Shown here one piece after another: positions 36,374 to 45,404 of a DNA stretch of 47,827 nucleotides. The position numbers and the translations under genes are program-made. The notes under the pieces are model-generated. The model ran no database searches and was not told the origin of the DNA. It saw nothing but the letters and a program-made list of their open reading frames with translations. The stretch comes from Synechococcus sp. AG-679-D13 (GTDB lineage Bacteria > Cyanobacteriota > Cyanobacteriia > PCC-6307 > Cyanobiaceae). Location of the stretch: assembly GCA_003210735.1 (NCBI GenBank), contig QCUM01000014.1, positions 1-47,827 on the forward strand, read 5' to 3'. The stretch's first letter is position 1. Each line of letters begins with the position of its first letter.

Positions 36374-37231
36374 ATGCCAGCCCTTAAGTACAAGAGAGAC
36401 TTCACCCATCAACAAACAGTTTCTTTTGCGCATTCCAATTCTGTTGATGCGGCTAAAAGTTCTGGTTCTTTCAAGTCAAGGGCTGCTGCTACGCCTGCAG
36501 AGTTTAAGCAAAATCAATGTGCATCAATGGGCATTGGGATGGGCCCGCGTCTTCACGAGGTTTGCCCCTTCTCGGCCGTTAATCATTCCTATGCCGCTGC
36601 AGGCGAGTCATCTCTCGAGCTTGCAATTTCTTCTGCCTACAAACAGGTCTTTGGCAATATCAGCATCAATGACAGTCAACGGCTGACATCTTTGGAGGCT
36701 TTCTTGCGGGATGGCCGCATCAAGGTTCAGGGATTTATGGCTGGTTTGGTTAAATCTGACTTGTATAAGTCCAAGTTTTTCCATGCTGTGTCACCTATTC
36801 GTGGCATCGAACTCACCACCAAGCATCTGCTCGGACGTCCTCCTATCGATCAGGGAGAAATCGGAGCTTCTGTCAAGTTCATTGCGGATCATGGGTTTGA
36901 TGCCTTTGTTGATTCTTTGGTGACTTCCGAGGAATATCTTGAAACTTTTGGCACTGATACGGTGCCTTACCTGCGGGCCTTTAAATCTGAGGCCAGAGCA
37001 TCATGCTCAACCTTCCTGGGTATGGCTGAGGTTACGCCCGCTAACGCCGGCTCCGAAAATGCGATGGGCGGCATGAGCCTTCTTGTTGGCTACCTCAATA
37101 AGGGTGTCAAATTGCGGGCCCCCGCTTTTGTTTCTGACTCCGGACCTTTCTCTTACACCAGAGCTGTTGGTGATGCTCGTAACGCAGCATTCCAGCGTAT
37201 GTACGGTGGAAAGTTCAGCTACGGTAATTGA
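36374..37231 (+). CDS. mpeE: MpeC-paralogous phycoerythrin II linker, probable MpeE
   Basis: 285 residues. Cys49 (KQNQCASMGIGMGPR) and Cys64 (HEVCPF) reproduce the MpeC pattern of a phycourobilin-bearing N-terminal extension. A Pfam00427 domain spans about residues 80-205 (AYKQVFGNISINDSQR, VQGFMAGLVKSDLYKSKFF, RGIELTTKHLLGRPP). No CpcD domain follows. It fits MpeE, the second MpeC paralogue described in strain WH8102; other paralogues (MpeF, MpeG) are possible. It stands alone on the plus strand with a long leader and a strong terminator, so its regulation can be separate from that of mpeC. Confidence 0.8.
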   Translation: MPALKYKRDFTHQQTVSFAHSNSVDAAKSSGSFKSRAAATPAEFKQNQCASMGIGMGPRLHEVCPFSAVNHSYAAAGESSLELAISSAYKQVFGNISINDSQRLTSLEAFLRDGRIKVQGFMAGLVKSDLYKSKFFHAVSPIRGIELTTKHLLGRPPIDQGEIGASVKFIADHGFDAFVDSLVTSEEYLETFGTDTVPYLRAFKSEARASCSTFLGMAEVTPANAGSENAMGGMSLLVGYLNKGVKLRAPAFVSDSGPFSYTRAVGDARNAAFQRMYGGKFSYGN

Positions 37232-37251
37232 GATTCTCTGAAAGATTTCTT

Positions 37252-37282
37252 GGGGGTTGGCTTAGGCCAGCCCCCTTTTTTT
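37252..37282 (+). terminator. Intrinsic terminator after mpeE
   Basis: GGGGGTTGGC-TTAG-GCCAGCCCCC forms a 10-bp stem with one G-T pair, followed by seven T. It ends the mpeE transcript 20 nt after the stop codon and marks the end of the phycobilisome cluster. Confidence 0.92.
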
Positions 37283-37331
37283 GTCTATTTGCCAATCATT
37301 CCATTATTTGCACTTTTCTTTGTTCTGTGGC

Positions 37332-37757
37332 CTAGCTTTTTGTTCGCGCAACCGGAGTAGCCGTTAACCAGCCATGTCTCTCTAAGTAAAATGCCCAAAC
37401 CAGGTCTTCTCCTAGGCCTGGGCAATAGTCAACTGCTGCTTTCGCAACTTCCTCTACCACGCCCATTTTAGTCAGTAGTTTTGCGGCTTCTAAGGCATTT
37501 TTTGCGCTTGCTCCTCTGATGGCTGATCCCACAACCCAGGTGAGCTTGGTGGTGATCAAATCTCCATTGTTTTTATCACAGGCCAATAATAGGTTGTCTG
37601 TAAAGTTGTTCTGTTGAAAGGTTTGCTTCCAGAGGTCGATATTCTCGTTTAGGAGATTAATCTGAAAGTAATTCTCTCCAATGGCATAGTTCAGTTTGCC
37701 GTTATCCCCTGCGCTACCTCGAAGGGATTCAATTCTTGGATCCGTCAGCACATTCAT
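37332..37757 (-). CDS. Unrecognised protein at the right end of the cluster
   Basis: 141 residues. The N-terminal half mixes polar strands (KLNYAIGENYFQINLLNENI), the middle has LLLACDKNNGDLITTKLTWV, and the C-terminal half is helical (SAKNALEAAKLLTKMGVVEE ... YCPGLGEDLVWAFYLERHGW). The second half resembles a short HEAT-like helical hairpin but this is weak. Two cysteines are present. It is convergent with mpeE and lies 48 nt after the TVP38-like gene. Function unknown. Confidence 0.65.
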   Translation of the reverse strand: MNVLTDPRIESLRGSAGDNGKLNYAIGENYFQINLLNENIDLWKQTFQQNNFTDNLLLACDKNNGDLITTKLTWVVGSAIRGASAKNALEAAKLLTKMGVVEEVAKAAVDYCPGLGEDLVWAFYLERHGWLTATPVARTKS

Positions 37758-37805
37758 TCGGGGCCTTCCGATCGAACGTAATGTAAGACAGCTTGAGGTT
37801 ATGGG

Positions 37806-38462
37806 TCACACCTCGATTTCCTCTTTTGCTTTCGACTTGTTCTTGAGCACACCAGTGAGAGTTGCCAATGCGAACATGGCCAGAAGAGCGAGGCCGAGGG
37901 TGATGCTTGCTCCCTGGGCCGCACCGGCTCCCACGGCAACCAGAATCGAATCGCTGATCAGCACGCTGATCAACAGGGCCGGTGCAAATAGCTTCCAATC
38001 GGTGCGGCTGATTCCAATCGCGTAGCTCAGAAAGTCGAACAGCCCTGTCATCAGCAGTCCAGTCATTAAAAAGAAGTTACCTTCCAGTTGGTTCTTGGAG
38101 AATCCGTCGATTTTCTCCATCGCTCGTGCCCCTACCAAACGGCTTACCGGGCCTCGCCCCCATCGTCGTGCGATGAAGAAGGCTGAACTGCAGAACACCA
38201 GATCCGACAGGATGATCGTGATGTAGCCCAGTTTGAAACCGAGCAGAGATCCCGCGAATAGCGAATACACGGAGCTTGGTAAGGCTGGAAGAATGATGCT
38301 GATGCCCCGCAAAAGAAACAGTCCTAGGGGTGCCCAGAAGCCCATGTCATCCACGGCCTCCTTTAAAGGACCAATGCCGTAGCGTTGCAGATACACCACA
38401 GCAATGATCAAAACGGCCACCCAGGCGCTGATCTTGAGGACCCTTTTCCACTGCCAGGCCAT
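37806..38462 (-). CDS. TVP38/TMEM64-family inner-membrane protein
   Basis: 218 residues with about six membrane segments: residues 10-26, 43-65, 70-95, 128-150, 155-175 and 185-205. LPALPSSVYSLFAGSLLGF near residue 57 is the family's 'SNARE-associated'/VTT motif, and DLVFCSSAFFIARRWGRGPV follows. VTT-domain proteins are thought to act as lipid scramblases or transporters. GC content is back to the core-genome level. No link to the phycobilisome is apparent. Confidence 0.85.
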   Translation of the reverse strand: MAWQWKRVLKISAWVAVLIIAVVYLQRYGIGPLKEAVDDMGFWAPLGLFLLRGISIILPALPSSVYSLFAGSLLGFKLGYITIILSDLVFCSSAFFIARRWGRGPVSRLVGARAMEKIDGFSKNQLEGNFFLMTGLLMTGLFDFLSYAIGISRTDWKLFAPALLISVLISDSILVAVGAGAAQGASITLGLALLAMFALATLTGVLKNKSKAKEEIEV

Positions 38463-38578
38463 TTTGTTCCGCTGTCAACCGAGGGAATTTAAGTCAGCCC
38501 TCCCTTGAGCTCTGGGTGTTTACATGCCTAATAGCATCGATACCATCGGCGAAATCTCCTTTTCACGAGGCCAGCCCG

Positions 38579-38971
38579 GTGACAATCTCTTCCCCGCGCT
38601 CCGCTTTTGAGCAGCAGCTTTGCAGTCAGCTGTTGAGTCTGAGCGGAGTCGCCGAGATCCTTGCTGACCGGGTGATGGCCCTTGAAGCCAGGCTGGCCGA
38701 AGTAGAGGGCCAACAGTTGGCGGATGCGGCAGACGTTGCCATCAACGATGACGCCGATGAGCTCCTCTCCGCAAGTGAGGAGAAAGTTCGCATGCTGCGG
38801 GATCGGTTGGCACCGGTCGAGCTGGCAGAACCTCAACCTCAGCCTCAGCCTGAGGAGACAGCTGAAGTGATCCAGTTGACGCCTGACAATGAGGACACTG
38901 CAGAACCGAACGCTTCCAGTGATGACACTGAGTATGTCGATGATCCTCAGATCGATCTGATGACAGCCTGA
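38579..38971 (+). CDS. Hypothetical acidic protein with coiled-coil
   Basis: 130 residues from a GTG at 38579, preceded by CGAGG about 9 nt upstream; an ATG at 38516 would add 21 poorly conserved-looking residues. AEILADRVMALEARLAEVEG is a coiled-coil stretch near residues 24-43; the rest is acidic and rich in Pro and Gln (EPQPQPQPEETAEV) and ends DDPQIDLMTA. No enzyme motif. It is convergent with the next gene without a gap. Function unknown. Confidence 0.55.
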   Translation: MTISSPRSAFEQQLCSQLLSLSGVAEILADRVMALEARLAEVEGQQLADAADVAINDDADELLSASEEKVRMLRDRLAPVELAEPQPQPQPEETAEVIQLTPDNEDTAEPNASSDDTEYVDDPQIDLMTA

Positions 38972-39211
38972 TCAGTTGAGATCGAGGAGCCGGATCCGAA
39001 AAGCGGCCACCTGCCTTGCCATCTCTGGAGAGCTGATCAGGAAAGGGTGGTCGGTCATTTCGGCTAAAACCTGCTCGGCAAAGTCGATTTCGGTCGAATC
39101 TGCTGTTGCTTGACTCTTCAGACGCTTCCAGGTTCTGTCAAAAACCATGGCAAAGCTGTCGGCGTTGTCGAAGACTCGATCCGTTCCTGCATCCGGTGAG
39201 ATGTACGACAC
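38972..39211 (-). CDS. Hypothetical protein beside tRNA-Phe
   Basis: 79 residues from a GTG at 39211; the frame extends upstream into tRNA-Phe, which cannot be coding, so the start must lie after it. The chain is helical: FAMVFDRTWKRLKSQATADS, EIDFAEQVLAEMTDHPFLIS and SPEMARQVAAFRIRLLDLN. No known domain, no cysteine. It may share a transcript with tRNA-Phe. Start uncertain. Confidence 0.55.
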   Translation of the reverse strand: MSYISPDAGTDRVFDNADSFAMVFDRTWKRLKSQATADSTEIDFAEQVLAEMTDHPFLISSPEMARQVAAFRIRLLDLN

Positions 39212-39232
39212 GAAATGAGTGCAAACATTGCA

Positions 39233-39305
39233 TGCCAGGACCCAGATTTGAACTGGGGACACGGCGATTTTCAGTCGCCTGCTCTACCAACTGAGCTATC
39301 CCGGC
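39233..39305 (-). tRNA. trnF: tRNA-Phe (GAA)
   Basis: 73 nt on the minus strand. The acceptor GCCGGGA pairs with TCCTGGC, allowing one G-T pair, with A as discriminator. The D arm has GCTCAGTTGGTAGAGC, the anticodon stem GGCGA/TCGCC encloses CTGAAAA (anticodon GAA), and the T arm has CCCAG-TTCAAAT-CTGGG. No CCA is encoded. Confidence 0.97.
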
Positions 39306-39335
39306 TTGTCGTTTTCACGACACTGCGATCTTAAA

Positions 39336-39962
39336 TCACCGCCTGGGTCGGGGGTTCGGTGTACGTGCCAAACAGATCAGGCCACGCACGTGGTGGCCTG
39401 CTTTTGTGAGGGCTGTCTGTGCTGCCAAAGCCGTTGCTCCGGTGGTGAGAATGTCATCCACAAGCCAGAGCTTCTGAGGCTGATTCGAGGGTGGGCTTTG
39501 AAAGGCACCTTTCAGGTTGATCAGCCGCTGGCGACGATTGAGATGGTGCTGGCCAATGCCGGCTTGCGAACGTTGCAGCAGATCGCGCTGCACGTCGCCC
39601 AGCCCAGCGGCCATTTGCAATGGCAGCAGATTGCCGCGCCGGCGTTTCCAGCTTGGAATCGGCACCAGCCCCTCGCCATCCGTTTCAGGGAGCAGGGGTT
39701 TGAGGTTGTTCAGCAGGGCGTTCAGGACCCGTTCGCAATGGGTCCGCTTGAGCTTCAGCAGGCAGCAACGGAGTGCACCGTCGTAATTCCCCAATGCCCA
39801 CCAGGGCAGGGGATGGAGGCCTCGGCATCCAGTGCTGGAAAGCTGGAGATTGTCTCGACAGGCTGGGCAGAGCCCGAGGCCGGCGTCGTGGAGGGTGTGA
39901 CGGCACAACGGGCAGACCGGCTGAATCAGCAGTGTTTGACCGATTTCAATCAGAGCACGCAA
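39336..39962 (-). CDS. comF: ComF-family phosphoribosyltransferase-like protein
   Basis: About 208 residues from a TTG at 39962; no ATG or GTG lies between the upstream DUF2470 gene and the conserved part, and the longest frame would overlap that gene. PVCPLCRHTLHDAGLGLCPAC is a zinc-ribbon-like pair of CxxC; WWALGNYDGALRCCLLKLKR follows, and LVPIPSWKRRRGN, RLINLKGAF and LVDDILTTGATAL (the PRPP-binding loop) are type I phosphoribosyltransferase features. ComF proteins take part in DNA uptake in competent bacteria. The start codon is uncertain. Confidence 0.85.
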   Translation of the reverse strand: MRALIEIGQTLLIQPVCPLCRHTLHDAGLGLCPACRDNLQLSSTGCRGLHPLPWWALGNYDGALRCCLLKLKRTHCERVLNALLNNLKPLLPETDGEGLVPIPSWKRRRGNLLPLQMAAGLGDVQRDLLQRSQAGIGQHHLNRRQRLINLKGAFQSPPSNQPQKLWLVDDILTTGATALAAQTALTKAGHHVRGLICLARTPNPRPRR

Positions 39963-39996
39963 CTTTGCTGACGTCGATTCGCCGGAAGCGTTCCCC

Positions 39997-40272
39997 TCAG
40001 CCCTCCTTCTTGGGCATCGCCCGCAGCATCGCCACCAGGGTGCGATGGGCATCCTCGCTGTCTGTGAGGGTGTGATCGAAGGCGATGCTCAAGTTGCTGC
40101 CATCCACCTCGATCTCCATCGCATCCGGCTTCACGGCCAACATGCGGGCAGACGAAGGATCGCTGACGCCGCCGTAATGCTGGGCATAGGCCAGCACAGC
40201 TTCGGCGTGATCGTCGTTCATGTGTTGACAGATCCGTGTGCTTACGGCGTCGTTCAGGGGGTCAGCGGTCAT
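39997..40272 (-). CDS. DUF2470-domain protein
   Basis: 91 residues. ICQHMNDDHAEAVLAYAQHY is the signature of DUF2470, the domain found at the end of HugZ-type and pyridoxamine-oxidase-like heme-binding proteins, followed by AVKPDAMEIEV and the helix DAHRTLVAMLRAM. As a stand-alone copy it is common in picocyanobacteria. It may bind heme or tetrapyrrole, but that is carried over from the larger proteins. It lies just upstream of comF on the same strand. Confidence 0.8.
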   Translation of the reverse strand: MTADPLNDAVSTRICQHMNDDHAEAVLAYAQHYGGVSDPSSARMLAVKPDAMEIEVDGSNLSIAFDHTLTDSEDAHRTLVAMLRAMPKKEG

Positions 40273-40313
40273 GACAATGACGGGTTCTCAGTTTGATCTT
40301 TGCAGCAATTGGA

Positions 40314-40427
40314 TCAGGCGAAACGTTGCCAGAGCAGTAATCCGAGGCGGATGCCACTGAATCCGACGTACCCCGCAAGTACCACAAACAGCCCGATCGC
40401 CAGAAATTCGCTCAGTTTGGTGGGCAT
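40314..40427 (-). CDS. Small single-helix membrane protein
   Basis: 37 residues from the ATG at 40427, one base after the end of the FGGY-kinase gene. MPTKLSEFLAIGLFVVLAGY followed by VGFSGIRLGLLLWQRFA: one hydrophobic segment (about residues 8-32) with a short basic end. It resembles small thylakoid or photosystem-associated peptides in size but not in sequence. The longer frame upstream lies inside the kinase gene and is not used. Expression is inferred from tight spacing. Confidence 0.55.
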   Translation of the reverse strand: MPTKLSEFLAIGLFVVLAGYVGFSGIRLGLLLWQRFA

Positions 40428-40428
40428 C

Positions 40429-41685
40429 TCATCGGTGCTGCTGTGCCGATTCTCCCCTGTGCAGGGCCTGCAATGCCAGCCTTGCCACACCAGCGGCCGG
40501 TGGCAAGGTGCAGCTCCGCACGGGGCAGCCCAGCCTGCGTTCCCGCAGGCGACGCCACTGGGGATTGCGAGCCCCTCCCCCAAGGCTGATCACCCGCTTG
40601 GGTGGTTCCGCACCCAGTTCTTCCAGGCGCTTCCAGCCCTGCGCCTCAATCGCTGCGAGCCCTTCAAACAGCCCATGCAGAAACAAGGCATCACTCACCG
40701 GCCTCGGTTCCAAGACGGGCATCAGGCCGGGATCGTCCACGGGGAACCGCTCGCCCTTGCCAGGCAGCGGAACGTATCTCAGGCCGCTTGAACTCTCGGG
40801 GTCAATCTGGCGGCTCAGTTCCCGCAGCTGGCTGTCATTGAAGAAGCGTCGCAGCACCCCTGCTCCTGCATTGGAGGCCCCTCCGCAGAGCCAGCGCCCT
40901 CCCACACGATGGTTCGTGATCCCGGGGGCGAACAAAGGCCTTGCTGTGAATCGCTTCATCACCAGCGTCGTGCCCAAAACAGTGACGCCATCGGCTTCTC
41001 CAGGGTCCGCTGCCAGAACAGCTGCATTGGAGTCGGTTGTTCCGGCTACCACCATCAGCTCAAGAGAAAGTCCCAGCTCGACCGCCAGGTGGCTGTTGAT
41101 GCAACCCAGCACCGTTCCACTGGGCTTGATGCTGGGCAGTGCTGACGCCCAGCGCTGTTGGGCGATTGCCCCATCCCAATCGCCCTGCTGCGGATTCCAG
41201 CCCAGCCGGAGGTTGTTGCCTTCTTCTCCCCAGCGCCAGTCCTGCAGCAACCAGCCGTTGATCCAGTCGGCCTGGTGGCGCAACAGATTCTCCCCCGGGA
41301 TCTGTTGCAACAACTGCAATGCCCGGGCCAGGCTGCCGCTGCTGCTGGCTGCGGGGCTGGTGGCCGGCACAAGAGCTCGAAGCAGCTCTGATTGTTCGGG
41401 GCAGGCCTGGAAATAGGGCAGTGCCTGCCCGATGGGACTTCCGTCAGCACGGCAGGCCAGCAGCGTGCCGGAAGTGCCGTCCACGGCCATGGCCCGAAGC
41501 TGGCTGCGCAACGTCTCCGGTATGCCGAGAATCAAATCGCGACAGGCCTGGGACCAGTCCTCCGCATGGGGAAGACCTCTGGTGTAGGTCGTGCTGGAGG
41601 TGTGCAGCAACTGTCCTGTTGCGTTCAGCACAGCCGCTCTCACACCACTGGTGCCCAGATCAAGGCCGAGCACCAGAGGGTTCAT
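40429..41685 (-). CDS. FGGY-family carbohydrate kinase (xylulokinase-like)
   Basis: 418 residues. LVLGLDLGTSGVRAAVLNAT is the phosphate-1 motif, MAVDGTSGTLLACRADGSP the connect region, VVAGTTDSNAAVLAADPGEA with VTVLGTTLVMKRF the phosphate-2 region, and RVISLGGGARNPQWRRLRE the adenosine motif. It is shorter than most xylulokinases (about 480-500). It phosphorylates a sugar or polyol with ATP; D-xylulose or D-ribulose is likely in cyanobacteria. It is 6 nt after metK on the same strand. Confidence 0.85.
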   Translation of the reverse strand: MNPLVLGLDLGTSGVRAAVLNATGQLLHTSSTTYTRGLPHAEDWSQACRDLILGIPETLRSQLRAMAVDGTSGTLLACRADGSPIGQALPYFQACPEQSELLRALVPATSPAASSSGSLARALQLLQQIPGENLLRHQADWINGWLLQDWRWGEEGNNLRLGWNPQQGDWDGAIAQQRWASALPSIKPSGTVLGCINSHLAVELGLSLELMVVAGTTDSNAAVLAADPGEADGVTVLGTTLVMKRFTARPLFAPGITNHRVGGRWLCGGASNAGAGVLRRFFNDSQLRELSRQIDPESSSGLRYVPLPGKGERFPVDDPGLMPVLEPRPVSDALFLHGLFEGLAAIEAQGWKRLEELGAEPPKRVISLGGGARNPQWRRLRERRLGCPVRSCTLPPAAGVARLALQALHRGESAQQHR

Positions 41686-41691
41686 GAAGGT

Positions 41692-42918
41692 TCAGGCCTT
41701 GCGCAATTCTGCGGCTTTGGCCTCAACGTTTTCCCATGGGGCCTTGAGGTCATTGCGCCCGAAGTGGCCATAGGCAGCCGTGTCCTGATAAAAGCGCCCA
41801 CCGCGTTGCTGGGGCAGGTTGCGCAGCTCGAAGGCCTCGATGATGGCGCCAGGGCGCAGGTCGAAATGTTCCTGAACCAGGCTTGTGAGGGCGTCGTTGC
41901 TCAGCTGGCTGGTTCCAAAGGATTCCACCAGGATTGATACCGGTTTGGCCACCCCGATGGCGTAGCTCAGCTGCACCTCGGCTCGTTCGGCCAGACCAGC
42001 TGCTACGAGGCATTTCGCCACGTAGCGAGCGGCATAGGCAGCCGAACGATCCACCTTGGTGGGGTCCTTGCCGGAGAAGGCTCCCCCTCCATGGCGGGCA
42101 TAGCCGCCGTAGGTGTCCACGATGATTTTGCGTCCGGTGAGTCCCGCATCGCCTTGGGGACCGCCCACCACGAATTTGCCGGTGGGGTTCACCAGATACT
42201 TGGTTGAATCGCGGCTGGGCTTCAGGGCCAGATCTGCGGTGGCGGGCTCCACGACGTGGGTCCAGAGGTCCTCGGTGATCCGGTCGCGAATGCCCGGTTC
42301 ATCGCTGATCCCGTCAACTTCAGCTGTATGCTGAGTGGAGATGAGGATCGTGTCGATCGCGACAGGCTTGTCGTTCTCATACACCACGCTCACCTGGGTT
42401 TTGCCATCGGGGAGCAGGTAATTCAGGGTGTCGTTGTGGCGCACTTCCGCCAGCCGCCGCGACAATCGGTGGGCGAGGCTGATGGGCAGCGGCATCAGTT
42501 CCGGCGTTTCATTGCAGGCGTAGCCGAACATGATTCCCTGGTCCCCGGCTCCCACCAGATCAAGGGGGTCGCCGGCATGGTCATCGGCTTCATTCACTCC
42601 CTGAGCAATATCCGGAGATTGCTGATCGAGAGCCACAAGCACCGCACAACTGTTGGCATCGAAGCCACCGGCACGGGCGCCGCTGTAACCGATCTCCTTG
42701 ATCACATTGCGCACCAGGTGGATGAAGTCCACCTTGGCCTTCGAGGTCACCTCGCCAGTGATCATGCATAAGCCTGTGTTCACCACGGTTTCGCAGGCCA
42801 CACGGCTGGCAGGATCCTGCGCCAGCAAGGCATCAAGCACCGCATCGCTCACCTGATCACAGATCTTGTCCGGATGCCCCTCAGTCACCGACTCGGAGGT
42901 GAAGACGTAACGGCTCAT
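41692..42918 (-). CDS. metK: S-adenosylmethionine synthetase
   Basis: 408 residues, full length. [32 protein letters not shown], the [20 protein letters not shown] loop and [15 protein letters not shown] are invariant MetK blocks. It joins methionine and ATP to form S-adenosylmethionine, using magnesium and potassium, in the cytoplasm. It is in a co-directional run with a HAD hydrolase upstream (24 nt) and the FGGY kinase downstream (6 nt). Confidence 0.98.
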   Translation of the reverse strand: MSRYVFTSESVTEGHPDKICDQVSDAVLDALLAQDPASRVACETVVNTGLCMITGEVTSKAKVDFIHLVRNVIKEIGYSGARAGGFDANSCAVLVALDQQSPDIAQGVNEADDHAGDPLDLVGAGDQGIMFGYACNETPELMPLPISLAHRLSRRLAEVRHNDTLNYLLPDGKTQVSVVYENDKPVAIDTILISTQHTAEVDGISDEPGIRDRITEDLWTHVVEPATADLALKPSRDSTKYLVNPTGKFVVGGPQGDAGLTGRKIIVDTYGGYARHGGGAFSGKDPTKVDRSAAYAARYVAKCLVAAGLAERAEVQLSYAIGVAKPVSILVESFGTSQLSNDALTSLVQEHFDLRPGAIIEAFELRNLPQQRGGRFYQDTAAYGHFGRNDLKAPWENVEAKAAELRKA

Positions 42919-42942
42919 ACAGATCGCGCCAATGGCGCGACT

Positions 42943-43713
42943 TTACGGGTTGGCGTTCAAGCCAAGATCACGCCAGTTATCAAGCAGATGCGGCGCCGAT
43001 GGGAGCACCGGTGGCAGGGTCCAGCCGCCTCGATAGCCGATCACACAGCCGATACCGGCTTGACGGGCCATGGTCAGATCGGTTTCGGCATCTCCAATCA
43101 GAGCGCAATGTTCAGGCTCTAGGTTCATTCGATTGCAGATTTGATGCACCGCCTCCGGATCCGGTTTACGCGGGGTGTCATCAGCACTCCAGCTGTCGTT
43201 GAACAGGGTTGACACGTCATGGTGAGCCAGAAAATTCTGGATGCCAAGACGTGTGTCGTTGCTGATCACTGCCAGTTGCACTCCACCGGCATGCAGCTTG
43301 CGAAGCACTGTTGCCGCATGCTCCATCAGCGGGCTGGGCTCTGGCTGGCCTATGGGCTGTTGATCAACGCTGTTAAAGCAGCGTTCCGCCAAGGCCAGAC
43401 CCTCCGCCCAGCTGCAGCCCAGCAGACAGAACACCGTGGCAGTTGAGGTCAGATTGTCCTGTCGCGCTGCGACGGCCAAGGTGCCTCCCGGGTTTAAAGC
43501 ACCGTTCTGAAGGCCAAAGGCTCGGCTGAGCAATGGGCGCAGATCCTTTGTTGGTGTCCCTTTGGTCGCGCTCCAGAGGTCCACGGCAGCGTTGATTCGG
43601 CGCTCGGCCAGATCCAGCAAGTGGGGCTCGCTATGAGAAAGGGTGCCGTCCTTGTCGAACAGCACCCCGTGGATTGTGCCGATGGGGTGTCCCTCCAGCA
43701 GCAGTTGGGCCAT
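42943..43713 (-). CDS. HAD-superfamily phosphatase-like hydrolase
   Basis: 256 residues. VLFDKDGTLSHSEPHLL is motif I with nucleophile Asp and acid Asp, LAVISNDTRLGIQNFL motif II, RKPDPEAVHQIC motif III (Lys), and ALIGDAETDLTMARQAG motif IV. The alpha-helical cap between motifs I and II suggests subfamily IA, like phosphoglycolate phosphatase. The substrate is unknown; phosphoglycolate is one option in a photorespiring cell. It begins 5 nt after rpsA and runs with metK. Confidence 0.85.
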   Translation of the reverse strand: MAQLLLEGHPIGTIHGVLFDKDGTLSHSEPHLLDLAERRINAAVDLWSATKGTPTKDLRPLLSRAFGLQNGALNPGGTLAVAARQDNLTSTATVFCLLGCSWAEGLALAERCFNSVDQQPIGQPEPSPLMEHAATVLRKLHAGGVQLAVISNDTRLGIQNFLAHHDVSTLFNDSWSADDTPRKPDPEAVHQICNRMNLEPEHCALIGDAETDLTMARQAGIGCVIGYRGGWTLPPVLPSAPHLLDNWRDLGLNANP

Positions 43714-43718
43714 TGGGC

Positions 43719-44819
43719 TCAGACCATCATCGAGCTGATCGGATCCTCACCATCTTCCGCTTGTTCCATCAGCATCTGCTTGTAGCGGGCTGCCATCTCT
43801 TCCGCCTTCTCGAACACCTTCTGGGGATCGGTCAGCATATCGCCCGGTTCGGGCTCGAGGGCCTTGGTCGAAAGGGAAATCCGGCCGCGTTCCGCATCCA
43901 GGTCGATGATCATCACCTTCATCTGATCATTCACGTTCAGCACCGAGTGGGGAGTCTCGATGTGCTCGTGGCTGATCTCTGAGATGTGCAGCAAGCCGCT
44001 GACGCCACCGATATCGATGAAGGCGCCGTAGGGCTTGATGCCGCGGACGGTGCCGATCACAACTTCACCCACCTCCAGGCGGTTCATCTTCCGCTCGACC
44101 AGGGCGCGGCGATGGCTGAGCACCAGGCGGTTGCGCTCTTCGTCGACTTCGAGGAATTTCAGAGGCAGGAAGTCGGCGACCAACTCTTCCTTCGGCTTAC
44201 GGGTGCTGATGTGGGAGCCGGGGATGAAGCCCCGCAGGCCCTCAACGCGCACCAGAGCACCACCACGGTTGGTGGCGAACACCTCGGAGTAAATGGTGGC
44301 ATCTTCCTTCTGAAGCTGGCGAACCCGCTCCCATGCCCGCTGGTATTCGATCCGGCGGATCGACAGCGCCAGCTGACCGTCCTCGTTCTCCTCACTCATG
44401 ATGAAGAACTCACGGATTTCTCCGGGCTGAAGCACGTCGCTCAGACCTTCGACCCGGTTGATCGACACCTCCTGTAGAGGCATGAATGCGGCGGTCTTCG
44501 CACCGATATCGATCATGGCGCCCTTCGATTCAAGGGCGAACACGGTCCCGTTGACGATGTCGCCGGGCTTGAAGTTGTAGTCGTACTTGCTCAGCAGAGC
44601 CGCGAACTCATCCAGCGTGAACCCGGCGTCGTCCAGGTTGCGGGGATTGGCTCTGCTGGAAGGATCGTCTGCAGAGGGGACATCCTCAGGGATGGCCAAT
44701 TCCTCGGCTTCAAAAGCTTCTTCGACAGAGGCCACGGCAGCCGTGGAGTCCGTACCGGCCTCTTCGATTGCATCGGCTTTTACGTCCTGGACCTGGTCCT
44801 CGGTGGGAGTCGCAGACAT
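43719..44819 (-). CDS. rpsA: 30S ribosomal protein S1
   Basis: 366 residues, the three-domain S1 form of cyanobacteria and plastids. After an acidic N-terminus come S1 repeats: YNFKPGDIVNGTVFALESKG, GALVRVEGLRGFIPGSHIST and GEVVIGTVRGIKPYGAFIDI followed by GGVSGLLHISEIS. Then LSTKALEPEPGDML and a C-terminal helix. It helps mRNA bind the 30S subunit, which matters where leaders lack Shine-Dalgarno sequences, as in this window. It heads rpsA-HAD-metK-kinase. Confidence 0.96.
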   Translation of the reverse strand: MSATPTEDQVQDVKADAIEEAGTDSTAAVASVEEAFEAEELAIPEDVPSADDPSSRANPRNLDDAGFTLDEFAALLSKYDYNFKPGDIVNGTVFALESKGAMIDIGAKTAAFMPLQEVSINRVEGLSDVLQPGEIREFFIMSEENEDGQLALSIRRIEYQRAWERVRQLQKEDATIYSEVFATNRGGALVRVEGLRGFIPGSHISTRKPKEELVADFLPLKFLEVDEERNRLVLSHRRALVERKMNRLEVGEVVIGTVRGIKPYGAFIDIGGVSGLLHISEISHEHIETPHSVLNVNDQMKVMIIDLDAERGRISLSTKALEPEPGDMLTDPQKVFEKAEEMAARYKQMLMEQAEDGEDPISSMMV

Positions 44820-44921
44820 CGGGATTGGGCGGTCTACCTCAGGTGGGTAGTTCGAATGAGTCGCAAGAAGCGCCCGCCAGCGCTTTGCGGAGAATGTCCG
44901 ATTTTACAGATCGCTGGTTCT

Positions 44922-45404
44922 TCAGCCGACGGCTGCCAGATGTCCCTTGCCTTGGTCTTTATTCATGGTCTCCAGGGTGGAGATGAAATCGTCGATGCCG
45001 CGGAACTGGCGATAAACGGATGCAAAGCGGATGTAGGCCACCTCGCTGACGTCCTTGAGCTGGCTGAGCACGATTTCACCAATTTCAGTGCTGCTCACCT
45101 CACGGCCACTGCGTTGCTGCAGTTTCAATTCCAGATCTTCAACCAGGGTTTCGAGCTGTGTGGCGCTCAGACCGGTCTTTTCGCAGGCTCTGTTCAAACC
45201 GTGGAGCAATTTGCTCCTGCTGAAGATCTCTCGACTCCCGCTGCGTTTCACCACTGTGATCGGCACTGTTTCCACCCGTTCGTATGTGGTGAAACGGACT
45301 TCACAGTTCAAACATTCCCTTCTTCGTCGAACGCTGCGACCACCATCAGCAGCACGCGATTCAAGGACGCGGCTGTCTGTGTTTTGGCACGAGGGGCACT
45401 GCAC
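44922..45404 (-). CDS. nrdR: Ribonucleotide reductase regulator NrdR
   Basis: 160 residues. [15 protein letters not shown] and [16 protein letters not shown] form the N-terminal four-Cys zinc ribbon; [20 protein letters not shown] begins the ATP-cone, ending near residue 135. NrdR represses ribonucleotide reductase genes by binding NrdR boxes according to ATP/dATP level. The C-terminus is slightly longer than usual. It lies alone between rpsA and psbT. Confidence 0.96.
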   Translation of the reverse strand: MQCPSCQNTDSRVLESRAADGGRSVRRRRECLNCEVRFTTYERVETVPITVVKRSGSREIFSRSKLLHGLNRACEKTGLSATQLETLVEDLELKLQQRSGREVSSTEIGEIVLSQLKDVSEVAYIRFASVYRQFRGIDDFISTLETMNKDQGKGHLAAVG

